The notes: generated by a model from the letters alone, not told the origin. A stretch of 58,474 nucleotides of DNA from Liminaster sp045576355 (GCA_045576355.1 JAZNGG010000057.1:1-58474), one strand, 5' to 3'. Counted from the stretch's first letter, positions 42,546-50,572 are shown. Program-made: numbers and translations.

Positions 42546-44263
42546 TATCGGGCAATCTTACGCGTTGTACCGTCTGCATCTTTGATAATATAGATGCCAC
42601 GGTTGAGTGTCGCATCGTCTATCTTCTCGGAAGAGCCGGAGATGATCCGTTTGCCGGTCATGTCATAAATTTCGGCATGGGAACCGAGTGCAGAGGCATC
42701 TCCCTCTATGCGCTCAATGGCTGATGTACCATAAGGTTTTACTTTGAATGAGATGACCCCTTGGTTTTCAGCGATGTCATAGATGTCAAATGAGGCTTCG
42801 TCACCGGTGAAGAACTTCGCTGCGGGTGTGGTCTCTTTGGAGAACATTTTAGCACCCGATTTACCAGGCCAGATGTCTCGTATGAAACTATCTCCCCATT
42901 CATAATAGGTGTGTGTTACCCCTATATTCTCATATGCCAAGAGTTCTCCATCTGCCGGAACAACGGTATAACGCTGATGTTTCGGATCGACATTGACTTT
43001 GTTGTTATTCCAAGCCCAGGCATTATAATCAACGTGTGTGATCAGCATCCCATGCACATCTTTTTCTGCACCATAATATCCGAAATAGGTGTCCCATCCC
43101 TGGTTTTGGTGGTTTTCGAAGATGAAATACTCATCTTTATTTGAAGGGTTATAATAGACATAAGCATGGAAAGCTGTATCTATCGGATAGAGGGTGACCT
43201 CGCCGGTCTCCGGGAGTGGAGTCAGTTCCAACCATCCGCAGAATGCACGTTCGTAAGCAGTAAAACTGGCGGGAGTTTTTCCATCGTTGTTATAACAACC
43301 TTGGTCCATGACACTCCAGGTGTCCATGCCGTAATTGCCAATTTGGGAACCGGTGTTATAGAAGTCCGGCAGACCCAGACAATGTCCGAACTCATGGACA
43401 CAAGATCCGATGCCGTCTAATTCGACTCCTGTTGTATCGGTTGGTGCCCCTTTGAGTTCACTGGAGCAAGCATATCGGCTGAAAGTGACGTCCTTGAAAG
43501 TCAATTTATTTGTAAGATAATATGCATGTGGCCAAATGCAATTGACATTTTCAGTTACGTTTTCGGCTTCGCTATATCCGGCATAAAAGACATAGACCAA
43601 ATCGACAAATCCATCACCATTGCCATCATAGATGGAGGGGTCCGTAATCAATTTTTGGTCGATAGCTTTCTGGATAGCTTCAGAGACCATAAGTGTCGGA
43701 CGGAGATCATCTCCGCTGCTGCTGTTCCCTCCATAATATTGATAGGTATTGTCTAAAGTGACGGGGCCAACGATGTCAAAAATCGGGTGATATTGCTCGT
43801 TGCTCTGGTCTCTGTAATATCGCTGTGCACTACCTGTAGCTCCTTGAAAAGTGTAGTCTGTCCCATTGAGCATCTGCTCGAAAACTTCTGTAGTGCCCAG
43901 GGTGAATTTTTTGTTGGAGAATTGTACAAAGAGGGTGAGCAGATGGTGTTCGCCTTTTGTGGGGATGGCATTGGTAGAACGGGTCATCTGCTGCTGTCTC
44001 ATGGCTCGCTTTTCGGCGATCATGTTGTTTTGAGCTTCTAATTCTTCTGAGGTCAGCGGAACCCAATAGCCGGCCTTGTTGATGCGGAGACGTTCTCCAC
44101 GATCATTGACAAAATAGCTCTTAAATTCGTCTCCTGCCGACATCACGGAGAGTTCTGAGCCGTCAGGTTGGGTGAGAATGTGAAAATTGCGTTTTGCAGG
44201 TTTTGCAAAAAGGGTTGCTGTCATGAAAAGGAGCAGCAACGAGTAGCATCCAAGTCGTTTCAT
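42545..44263 (-). CDS. Secreted M6-family metalloprotease with type IX-like tail
   Basis: 572 residues. A signal peptide (YSLLLLFMTATLFA) leads to a short propeptide; the catalytic domain has SCVHEFGHCLGLPDFYN, the M6/immune-inhibitor-A zinc site, with preceding calcium-type DGNGDGFVDLVYVFY. The last 60 residues (AEIYDMTGKRI, then GIYIIKDADGTTRKIAR) look like a Por/type IX C-terminal sorting domain, like that on the acetylesterase at 3861. So it is probably an exported protease that degrades host or dietary proteins. Curiously its stop codon overlaps the start of a cytosolic helicase, so they share an mRNA. 139 bases downstream of aroB. Confidence 0.92.
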   Translation of the reverse strand: MKRLGCYSLLLLFMTATLFAKPAKRNFHILTQPDGSELSVMSAGDEFKSYFVNDRGERLRINKAGYWVPLTSEELEAQNNMIAEKRAMRQQQMTRSTNAIPTKGEHHLLTLFVQFSNKKFTLGTTEVFEQMLNGTDYTFQGATGSAQRYYRDQSNEQYHPIFDIVGPVTLDNTYQYYGGNSSSGDDLRPTLMVSEAIQKAIDQKLITDPSIYDGNGDGFVDLVYVFYAGYSEAENVTENVNCIWPHAYYLTNKLTFKDVTFSRYACSSELKGAPTDTTGVELDGIGSCVHEFGHCLGLPDFYNTGSQIGNYGMDTWSVMDQGCYNNDGKTPASFTAYERAFCGWLELTPLPETGEVTLYPIDTAFHAYVYYNPSNKDEYFIFENHQNQGWDTYFGYYGAEKDVHGMLITHVDYNAWAWNNNKVNVDPKHQRYTVVPADGELLAYENIGVTHTYYEWGDSFIRDIWPGKSGAKMFSKETTPAAKFFTGDEASFDIYDIAENQGVISFKVKPYGTSAIERIEGDASALGSHAEIYDMTGKRIISGSSEKIDDATLNRGIYIIKDADGTTRKIAR

Positions 44264-44402
44264 AATAGACTGATTTGATTATTGAGAGGGAGATTATTGT
44301 TGTTATTATCTGTGTTGATGGGTGTCATGTCGTTGTTTGAGCATCTGTCAACGATATTCCTATTGATGAGGCCTGAGGTGCAGATGTCTCACTTGCATGA
44401 GT

Positions 44403-45497
44403 TTAGCATCCTACCAAGTCTCTGAATATATCGAGAGCCGCCCAAATCTGGTCTTTGCTGGCTGTCTGATTGATGGCTACATCGCCAATGTTGCGAAGCA
44501 AAGTGAAGTTGATATCTCCTGCTTCGTTTTTCTTGTCGTGTGTCATCAGTTCATAAAGTTCTTCATAGTCATCACATGTGATGGCAGGAGCGCCATAATT
44601 CTCTTTGACAAATCGGGCTATGTCATAGAGTTTGGCAGAAGGGAATCCGCACTGTTGCTGGCTCAAGACCACCTCGCAGATCAGTCCCCAAGCCACGGCA
44701 TAGCCATGTGGAATGGGGTTTTTCTTGCGGAGACAGAAACTTTCGAAAGCGTGGCCGAAAGTGTGCCCGAGATTTAATGCTTTGCGTCTGCCCTGTTCGT
44801 ATGGATCTTGACGGACCACTTTTCGCTTAACATTGACTGAGGTCTCCAATAGGTCCAAAAGGTCTTCGGACTCTGCATGAGAGGTGATGTCAAACTCTAA
44901 TAAGTTATAAAGATGCTCGGGCTGGCTGATGAGCATGCCGTGCTTCAGCATCTCTGCATATCCCGATAGGAGATTGGCGCGATCTAAAGTCTCAAAAAAC
45001 TTGGAGCTGATAAGTACCGCTGCAGCCGGAGCAAAGGCTCCAATCTCATTTTTAAGATTGCCCCAATTGATGCCGGTTTTTCCTCCGACAGCAGCATCGA
45101 CTGCTCCCAAAAGAGTGGTCGCAACGTTGATAAAACTGATGCCACGTTTGAAAGTTGCTGCAGCAAAACCGCCCAGATCGGTCACCATGCCACCTCCCAC
45201 GTTGATGAGGAGGGAGTGGCGCGTAGCACCATGCGTCGAAAGGGCATCCCAAACCTCACTTAGGGAGTGAAGATTTTTAGCTGCATCTGTTGGGTCAATG
45301 ATGATGGTATGTATTTTGGTGCCATTGTGTTGCATCTCATATTCATCCATAAATGGGACTATCAGGGGCATACAATAGCGCAGTGTTTCTGTGTCAAAGA
45401 GCATAAAAAGTTTGTCGTGTGGAATCTGACGGGAAAACTCTGTTAGCGCTTTGCATATATCATTGGTAAACAATACCTTCTGATCGATCATGTTCAT
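44403..45497 (-). CDS. aroB: 3-dehydroquinate synthase
   Basis: 364 residues. NAD-binding and catalytic segments typical of AroB: GGGMVTDLGGFAAATFKRGI, VDAAVGGKTGINW, and further on NLGHTFGHAFE with the metal-binding histidines, then HGYAVAWGL. It converts DAHP to 3-dehydroquinate in the shikimate pathway. Starts at ATG 45497; ATG 45491 is also possible. A perfect -7 element lies just upstream. Other aro genes are not adjacent. Confidence 0.96.
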   Translation of the reverse strand: MNMIDQKVLFTNDICKALTEFSRQIPHDKLFMLFDTETLRYCMPLIVPFMDEYEMQHNGTKIHTIIIDPTDAAKNLHSLSEVWDALSTHGATRHSLLINVGGGMVTDLGGFAAATFKRGISFINVATTLLGAVDAAVGGKTGINWGNLKNEIGAFAPAAAVLISSKFFETLDRANLLSGYAEMLKHGMLISQPEHLYNLLEFDITSHAESEDLLDLLETSVNVKRKVVRQDPYEQGRRKALNLGHTFGHAFESFCLRKKNPIPHGYAVAWGLICEVVLSQQQCGFPSAKLYDIARFVKENYGAPAITCDDYEELYELMTHDKKNEAGDINFTLLRNIGDVAINQTASKDQIWAALDIFRDLVGC

Positions 45498-45528
45498 AAA
45501 CCTTTTCCTAATGCTTAAATTTCTGACG

Positions 45529-45536
45529 CAAATATA
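45529..45536 (-). promoter_or_regulatory. -7 element of aroB
   Basis: Minus-strand TATATTTG, perfect, about 32 bases upstream of the start codon. Confidence 0.6.
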
Positions 45537-45674
45537 GATAAAATTCTCTTATTATCCTAAATCTGACGTTCGATTTGAGGTTAATTCTCTCATTTTGTTT
45601 CCTATTTTACGAGATCTCATCCTCTCATTGGCAATAATCCCGTAAGGTTTCTTTTCTAAATTATATATTTTTTT

Positions 45675-45682
45675 TATCTTTG
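45675..45682 (+). promoter_or_regulatory. -7 element of the double acetylesterase gene
   Basis: TATCTTTG, perfect. The 110-base leader that follows contains a hairpin: GGAA-TA-GAGCAT (45687-45698) pairs with ATGCTC-G-TTCC (45744-45754). Confidence 0.6.
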
Positions 45683-45799
45683 CGCGGGAATAGAGCATGG
45701 CGGTCCGATAATTAACAGTCGGTTTGCTTCGTCTTTTTTGGGGATGCTCGTTCCGTCATAATTAAGAAAATTCAAACTAAATAAATTATTATTGAAACC

Positions 45800-47560
45800 A
45801 TGAAGATTAAAAAGTTTTTAGCAATCGTTGGGATGCTTCTTGTCTCTGCCTCTGTCGTTTATGGACAAGGTGCCCCTCGTCGTAAACCGGCAAAACGCCA
45901 AATGCAAGGCGTAGAGGATGTCAATAACGTTAAGGATCTGACCTTAGACAGTCTCAACCTGGCTCAGTCTGCCCGACCTGTGCCGGGATCCAGCCGTAAG
46001 GGTAATAATCCGGTGTTGTTCCTTGTGGGCAACAGTACGATGCGTACCGGTACGCTCGGAAATGGTAATAACGGTCAGTGGGGCTGGGGTTATTTCGCCC
46101 ATGAGTGGTTTGATGAGTCAAAGATCACTGTGGAGAATCATGCTTTGGGTGGCACCAGTTCGCGTACTTTTTATAATCGTCTGTGGCGTCCTGTCCTGGA
46201 AGGTGTGCAGGCAGGAGACTGGGTGATTATCGAGTTGGGACACAATGATAATGGTCCTTATGATCGCGGTCGTGCCCGTGCCAGTATCCCCGGGATAGAT
46301 CCGGATACGGTGCTTTATGTCACGATCCAGGAGACAGGTGTTGCCGATACGGTCTATAGTTATGGAGAATATATGCGTAAGTTTATCCGTGATGTTCGCT
46401 CTAAGGGTGCATATCCCGTTTTGGCATCATTGACTCCCCGTAACTCTTGGGATAATGATTCTACGATCACCCGCAAACTCAAGAATTTCACCCCATGGGG
46501 TAAAGCTGTGGCAGCGGAGATGGGATGTCCGTGGATCGACTTAGAGGGAGAGTCCGCACGCCGTTTGGAGAAATTCGGACATTGGAAGACCAACTATATG
46601 TTTACTCCGGCAGATAAGATTCATACCTCGGCTTTTGGAGCGAAAAATAATGCTTATAGTGCTGCGCTTGCCATTCAGAACTGTCCGGGATTGGCTCTCA
46701 AAGAGTATTTGAAGGATTTGACTTTGCCCACCGTTCAGGTGCGTCGCAAACCCGGCAAGCCGGTAGTCTTCCTTTGTGGAGACTCTACGGGTAAGAATAC
46801 GGATCGCGATAATAACGGTATGTGGGGCTGGGGCAGCCAGATGACACTCGTTTTTGATACGACGGAGTGTACTCCGGTCAATTGCGCCAAGGCGGGACGC
46901 AGCACACGTACTTTCTTGAAAGAGGGGCGTTGGGATCTCGTCTATAACAGTGTGCAGCCCGGAGACATTGTTTTGATTCAGTTTGGTCATAATGATATGG
47001 GTCCGATCGATCGTCAGAGAGAGCGTGCAGTAATCGCTTCAGCTAAGGACACGATGCATGTCTATCGGTTGGCATCAGACCGTACCTATGAGGCTGTCTA
47101 TAGCTTCGGGTGGTATCTGAAAAAGTTTATCGGTGATGTTCGTGAGAAAGGGGGCATCCCCGTGTTGCTCAGTCTCACTCCTCGCAATGAGTGGCCCAAG
47201 GGGAAGATCGAGCGCCGCAATGACAGCTATGGCAAGTGGTATCGTGAAGTGGTCGAAGAGACCGGATGTGCCTTTGTCGATGTGCACAATCTGAGTGCAG
47301 ACTATCTCGATAAAGTCGGTAAAGAGGATGCCAAGATCTATTTCAATCATGATCATACACACACCTCCTTATTGGGTGCACAACTCAATGCTCGCAGTGC
47401 TGCAGCCGGCTTGCGTGACTTGGGATTTGAGCAGATATTGCTGAAGCAAAAGGTGGTCGATAAAGCAATGAAGAAGTCTCGCAAGATGCTTAAAAAACTC
47501 GTGAAGAAAGACGATAAATCGACTTATAGCAATAATGTGACCACACCGGCAGAGCGATAA
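45800..47560 (+). CDS. Tandem-domain rhamnogalacturonan acetylesterase (two SGNH domains)
   Basis: 586 residues with a signal peptide (FLAIVGMLLVSASVVYG). Two homologous SGNH domains follow. Domain 1 (about 70-310): FLVGNSTMRTGTLG, HALGGTSSRTFYN, ELGHNDNGPYDRG and KIHTSAFGAKNNAYSAAL. Domain 2 (about 320-560): FLCGDSTGKNTDRD, KAGRSTRTFL, QFGHNDMGPIDRQ and HTHTSLLGAQLNARSA. Domain 1 has GNS where domain 2 and the family have GDS; the serine, HND and Asp/His are otherwise present in both. The chain ends in a lysine-rich tail and no sorting domain. It would deacetylate rhamnogalacturonan in the periplasm. Same family as the gene at 3861, but not its copy. Confidence 0.88.
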   Translation: MKIKKFLAIVGMLLVSASVVYGQGAPRRKPAKRQMQGVEDVNNVKDLTLDSLNLAQSARPVPGSSRKGNNPVLFLVGNSTMRTGTLGNGNNGQWGWGYFAHEWFDESKITVENHALGGTSSRTFYNRLWRPVLEGVQAGDWVIIELGHNDNGPYDRGRARASIPGIDPDTVLYVTIQETGVADTVYSYGEYMRKFIRDVRSKGAYPVLASLTPRNSWDNDSTITRKLKNFTPWGKAVAAEMGCPWIDLEGESARRLEKFGHWKTNYMFTPADKIHTSAFGAKNNAYSAALAIQNCPGLALKEYLKDLTLPTVQVRRKPGKPVVFLCGDSTGKNTDRDNNGMWGWGSQMTLVFDTTECTPVNCAKAGRSTRTFLKEGRWDLVYNSVQPGDIVLIQFGHNDMGPIDRQRERAVIASAKDTMHVYRLASDRTYEAVYSFGWYLKKFIGDVREKGGIPVLLSLTPRNEWPKGKIERRNDSYGKWYREVVEETGCAFVDVHNLSADYLDKVGKEDAKIYFNHDHTHTSLLGAQLNARSAAAGLRDLGFEQILLKQKVVDKAMKKSRKMLKKLVKKDDKSTYSNNVTTPAER

Positions 47561-47606
47561 AAAGAGGATATTATAATTTTTAAGACGGTTTTAGTTTAGA
47601 ATTAAA

Positions 47607-48356
47607 ATGAGTGATAGTAAGAAAGTAGAAAAGTTGGAAAGACGTTTTCACATCCCATGCTATGCGACCGATGTGAATTGTGGTTTGCGTCCTGCGGCAT
47701 TTATGGATATGACTCAGGAGTTGGCCAATCGTCATGCCGATATCCTCGGATTTGGTTTTGATCAATTGCAGCAGACCCGTACCGCGTGGGTATTGTCACG
47801 GATGCATTTTCGATTTAATAGTTATCCGAAGTGGCGTGATGAGATGACTTTGCGCACGTGGCACAAAGGTCCGGAGGGACTCTTTTACTTGCGTGATTTT
47901 CAGCTTTTGGGTGATGATGGCAGTGTCTGCGTTGAGGCCACTACTTCATGGCTTGTCGTTAACATTGATACTCGTCGCCTGGTGAGAAGTGTGGTGCTGG
48001 ATGAAACAACCGCTTGTCACGATCATGCCATCGAGGAGAGTTGTGATCGCATCCAGATGCCTAAAGATGTTGATCCGGTGCCTGCCGGTGTGCATCGTGT
48101 CGGTTATTCGGATATAGATATGAATGGACACACCAATAATGCCATGTATTTGGTTTGGGCAATGGACGCATTGGACTATGCTGTGACTTCAAGCCGACCG
48201 GTGCGTGAGGTGAAAATCAACTTCAATCAGGAGACCCGCCCGGGAGACGATGTAGAGTTTTTCCGTGCAGTCCTCGAGGAGGGTACCACAGCTCGTCACT
48301 GGGTCGAAGGAAAAGTGGCAGGGAAATCGGTCTTCTGCGCAGAGATCCTCTTTTGA
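47607..48356 (+). CDS. Acyl-ACP thioesterase
   Basis: 249 residues, a double hot-dog fold of the FatA/B-like bacterial family. Recognisable parts are RRFHIPCYATDVNCGLRPAAF, MTQELANRHADILGFGFD, VLSRMHFRFNSYPKWRDE, and the second domain GYSDIDMNGHTNNAMYLVWAMDAL, which has the catalytic Asn-His. It releases fatty acids from acyl-ACP, setting chain length, or trims unusual acyl groups. It begins 46 bases after the acetylesterase stop and may be read from the same transcript. Free fatty acids could be re-activated by the AMP-forming ligase at 53322. Confidence 0.93.
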   Translation: MSDSKKVEKLERRFHIPCYATDVNCGLRPAAFMDMTQELANRHADILGFGFDQLQQTRTAWVLSRMHFRFNSYPKWRDEMTLRTWHKGPEGLFYLRDFQLLGDDGSVCVEATTSWLVVNIDTRRLVRSVVLDETTACHDHAIEESCDRIQMPKDVDPVPAGVHRVGYSDIDMNGHTNNAMYLVWAMDALDYAVTSSRPVREVKINFNQETRPGDDVEFFRAVLEEGTTARHWVEGKVAGKSVFCAEILF

Positions 48357-48403
48357 GATGCCCTGAATTTTAATCTACTGAAAATAATCATCTGATCAGT
48401 TAT

Positions 48404-48500
48404 CGAGACTGTCTAACAAGTCCAAATTTTACGATTTCACCCCTGCCAGATGCACTTCTGACAGGGGTGATGTTATTTTTTAAGACTTGTTAGACAATCC
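48404..48500. repeat. Nested inverted repeat (about 90 bp) after the thioesterase gene
   Basis: Outer arms TGTCTAACAAGTC (48410-48422) and GACTTGTTAGACA (48484-48496) are perfect complements; inside, CACCCCTG-C-CAG (48438-48449) pairs with CTG-A-CAGGGGTG (48458-48469), followed by a T-rich run. It could be a terminator enclosed by transposon-like ends, or a small MITE. Confidence 0.75.
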
Positions 48501-48585
48501 CATCTCTATATTCTGTTTGGCTCGCTCTCATTGCAGAAATGTTTGTTCCTCTTTTATGCTCACAGCCAAATTTTTCCAACCCTTT

Positions 48586-48617
48586 TTTGCATGCTATTTA
48601 TATTATCCGTACATTTG
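48586..48617 (+). promoter_or_regulatory. Strong promoter of the structured leader
   Basis: TTTG at 48586-48589, 20 bases, then TACATTTG at 48610-48617: both boxes perfect. Transcription should begin near 48624, giving a leader of about 265 bases. Confidence 0.75.
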
Positions 48618-48623
48618 CAACGG

Positions 48624-48887
48624 ATTTAGCATACTAAATTCAAAGACAATATTATAAAAGAGGCGTTATGTCTTCTTCTTGCGTGTACAAAGCCTAGGAA
48701 ACTTCAATCACGTTAAACAAGAGAAGGTATGATGGTCTCCGCGCGTAAGCGTGGAGCTGTTATTTCCACATCTGTTTACGAAGGTTTTCCTAGCACCTGT
48801 ACACGAGGACGTGGCATACAGCTCCACGCTTCTTGTATTAAAAACCTATAACGGCCTTGTGGCAGCTGGAGGGCTTGGAAAATACCC
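48624..48887 (+). promoter_or_regulatory. Long structured 5' leader, candidate cis-regulatory RNA
   Basis: Three helices are visible. Helix A: CGTGTAC (48682-48688) with GTACACG (48799-48805), continued by CTAGGAAA (48694-48701) with TTTCCTAG (48786-48793, one-base register), separated by an internal loop. Helix B: AGCGTGGAGCTG (48748-48759) with CAGCTCCACGCT (48819-48830), 12 perfect pairs. Because A and B interleave they form a pseudoknot. Hairpin P: CTCCGCGC-GTAA-GCGTGGAG (48737-48756), with a GNRA loop, uses the same strand as helix B, so P and B exclude each other. CTCCA of helix B (48822-48826) could pair with TGGAG (48867-48871) at the likely ribosome site. I do not recognise a known RNA family. 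Confidence 0.7.
48668..48697 (+). CDS. Putative small upstream ORF in the leader (MSSSCVYKA)
   Basis: ATG at 48668, nine codons, stop TAG at 48695-48697. It is preceded by AGAGG five bases upstream, an SD-like site. It encodes three serines in a row and a cysteine. Its last codons lie inside the 5' strand of helix A, so translation would open helix A. Too short to judge by sequence alone. Confidence 0.35.
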   Translation: MSSSCVYKA

Positions 48888-50126
48888 ATGAAACTTTTTA
48901 AAGTATTAGGAGCTGCCGCTTTGGTTTGGAGCGTAGCGACTGCCGTTTCGGCACAGGATGTTTTATTTAAACGCAATGGTGATGAACTTTCGGTAAAGGT
49001 GGTGAAAATCTCTGCTGCGGAGGTAGAATACAAGAAGTGGTCCAATCCCGATGGTCCCACTTATAGCATTCCTAAAGCAGAGGTTTTCATCATAAAGTAT
49101 CAGAATGGGGATAAGGATGTCTTCGAAGCAGAGGCTCCTCGTCCTTCGGCACAGTCGGCAGCAAACCAATCTGAAGAAGGCTCCGCCCCCGGTCAGCCCA
49201 TCTGTGCCACCCCGGCGGAGAATAATCAAGCGCTGATCGATGAATATAACAACAACCAACATGAGTATATTCTGAAGGATCAGGATAAACCCAAAAAGAA
49301 AAAGGCTTATGATTTTATTGGAACGTTAGGTATTACAGCTACATCTATATTATCTACCGAGGATATTGAAATTTTATTGAGGCAAGCTACTCAATCGGAG
49401 AGTTTATTTTTGTATGGTAGAAAAGACGAAGATGAAATCGGAGATCGAACATCTTATACTCCACATGAGAGCAAAGATCATGAAGCTAAATATGTCATAG
49501 AAATTACCAACAAGACCTCGCAATTTATCTATATAGACAAAGCCCATTGTTTTCGGCAATCTTCGGATGGGAAGACCCGATTATATTACAATTCTGAAAA
49601 AGTATCCACATTGGGCGGTAGTAATAAAGGCATGGGAGTGAATATGGGATCCGTCGCTGATGCCCTTGGAGTCGGAGGTGTGGTCGGAACTTTGGCAAGC
49701 GGTGTAAATGTCGGAGGAGGTAAAAGCAACACTACTATGATCGAGCATCAGGATTCCCGACTGCTAACGATCCCGCCTAAAGGGAAAATGTTGCTGTCCA
49801 AGGATGATTATTTGGAAATAAAGGGGGGCGATGACATCATAACAGGCGTTAGTGAGGTTTTACCTAATGATTTTAAAATTCCTGATTTATATCGCGGAGA
49901 ATATCGTGAATATACTGAGGAGAATACCCCCCTCAGTATGAATTACACGATCACCTATTCTTCTTCTCAAAATTTTGAGAAATGTTATTACTTGAATTTT
50001 GGTGTGTATATTAAAGATGTATATGGGATTAGTGATCCTTATGTTTATCGGCAACGAATTATATATAAATATTATTTAAAGTCTCATTCTGCCAAGACCA
50101 TTGTCTTTGGTAAGAGTAATGATTAG
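48888..50126 (+). CDS. Secreted unknown protein behind the structured leader
   Basis: 412 residues with a signal peptide (LGAAALVWSVATAVSA). The mature N-terminus is a small beta domain of a type common in Bacteroidales (DVLFKRNGDELSVKVV, then VEYKKWSNPDGPTYSIPK and VFIIKYQNGDKDVF). A low-complexity linker (PSAQSAANQSEEGSAPGQ) follows. The C-terminal 250 residues hold a lysine-rich segment (KPKKKKAYDFIG), TKYVIEITNKTSQFIYIDKAH-like sheet, and a glycine-rich stretch (GVGGVVGTLASGVNVGGG) that may be membrane-interacting. GGAGGG 15 bases before ATG is a good ribosome site. Function unknown. Confidence 0.8.
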   Translation: MKLFKVLGAAALVWSVATAVSAQDVLFKRNGDELSVKVVKISAAEVEYKKWSNPDGPTYSIPKAEVFIIKYQNGDKDVFEAEAPRPSAQSAANQSEEGSAPGQPICATPAENNQALIDEYNNNQHEYILKDQDKPKKKKAYDFIGTLGITATSILSTEDIEILLRQATQSESLFLYGRKDEDEIGDRTSYTPHESKDHEAKYVIEITNKTSQFIYIDKAHCFRQSSDGKTRLYYNSEKVSTLGGSNKGMGVNMGSVADALGVGGVVGTLASGVNVGGGKSNTTMIEHQDSRLLTIPPKGKMLLSKDDYLEIKGGDDIITGVSEVLPNDFKIPDLYRGEYREYTEENTPLSMNYTITYSSSQNFEKCYYLNFGVYIKDVYGISDPYVYRQRIIYKYYLKSHSAKTIVFGKSND

Positions 50127-50209
50127 ATTCCTCAGAGAATCTCATTGTTAAAAAGTCTTTATCCCTCTTGACATCGGCTTTCGGATGTTGTATCTTTGTG
50201 AAGAAGTCG

Positions 50210-50340
50210 GTTGAGGCGTTTAACGATTGAATGGTTTAGGGGTTTCAAGAAAACTAAGTACGGAGCACAGAGAAACCATAAATCATAACTATCATAGGGG
50301 TAAACCCCTCAGCATGCAAAGCCCAAGACACGAGGGAGTT
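50210..50340 (+). repeat. Dispersed intergenic repeat, copy 10 (decayed)
   Basis: ggttgaggcgtttaacgattg, aatggtttaggggtttcaag, then remnants of other blocks (ggggtaaacccctc forms a small palindrome). The region 50341-50440 holds no recognisable feature. Confidence 0.5.
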
Positions 50341-50440
50341 CCCCCATCAACTTATACATAGCGAGGATAGATTCGTCTATCTTCGCTACTTTTTTTGTTA
50401 AGAATTTGCTCCGGTATCGCCACGAAGATGTCTATACGCC

Positions 50441-50572
50441 TACCCTCGTTGTGCCACGAGCGTAGCCTCGTTATGCCATGAGCGTAGCCTCGTTGTGTCA
50501 CGAGCGTACCCTCGTTGTGCCACGAGCGTAGCCTCGTTGTGTCACGAGCGTACCCTCATTCACTTATCGTCA
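50441..50572. repeat. Second 22-bp tandem repeat array
   Basis: Five contiguous 22-base units (50441-50550), consensus TASCCTCGTTGTGYCACGAG plus CG, and one diverged sixth unit to 50572. Units 1 and 4 are identical, as are 3 and 5. Each unit holds a small hairpin, CTCGT...ACGAG; in unit 2 the paired bases change to CTCGT...ATGAG, which still pairs. Sequence is unrelated to the array at 12164. No spacers. Confidence 0.9.

Noticed and set aside
48624..48887. tmRNA, RNase P RNA, SRP RNA or 6S RNA
   Set aside because: None of the conserved sequence signatures I know for these RNAs is present, and the helices lead into an in-phase coding gene with a good ribosome site.
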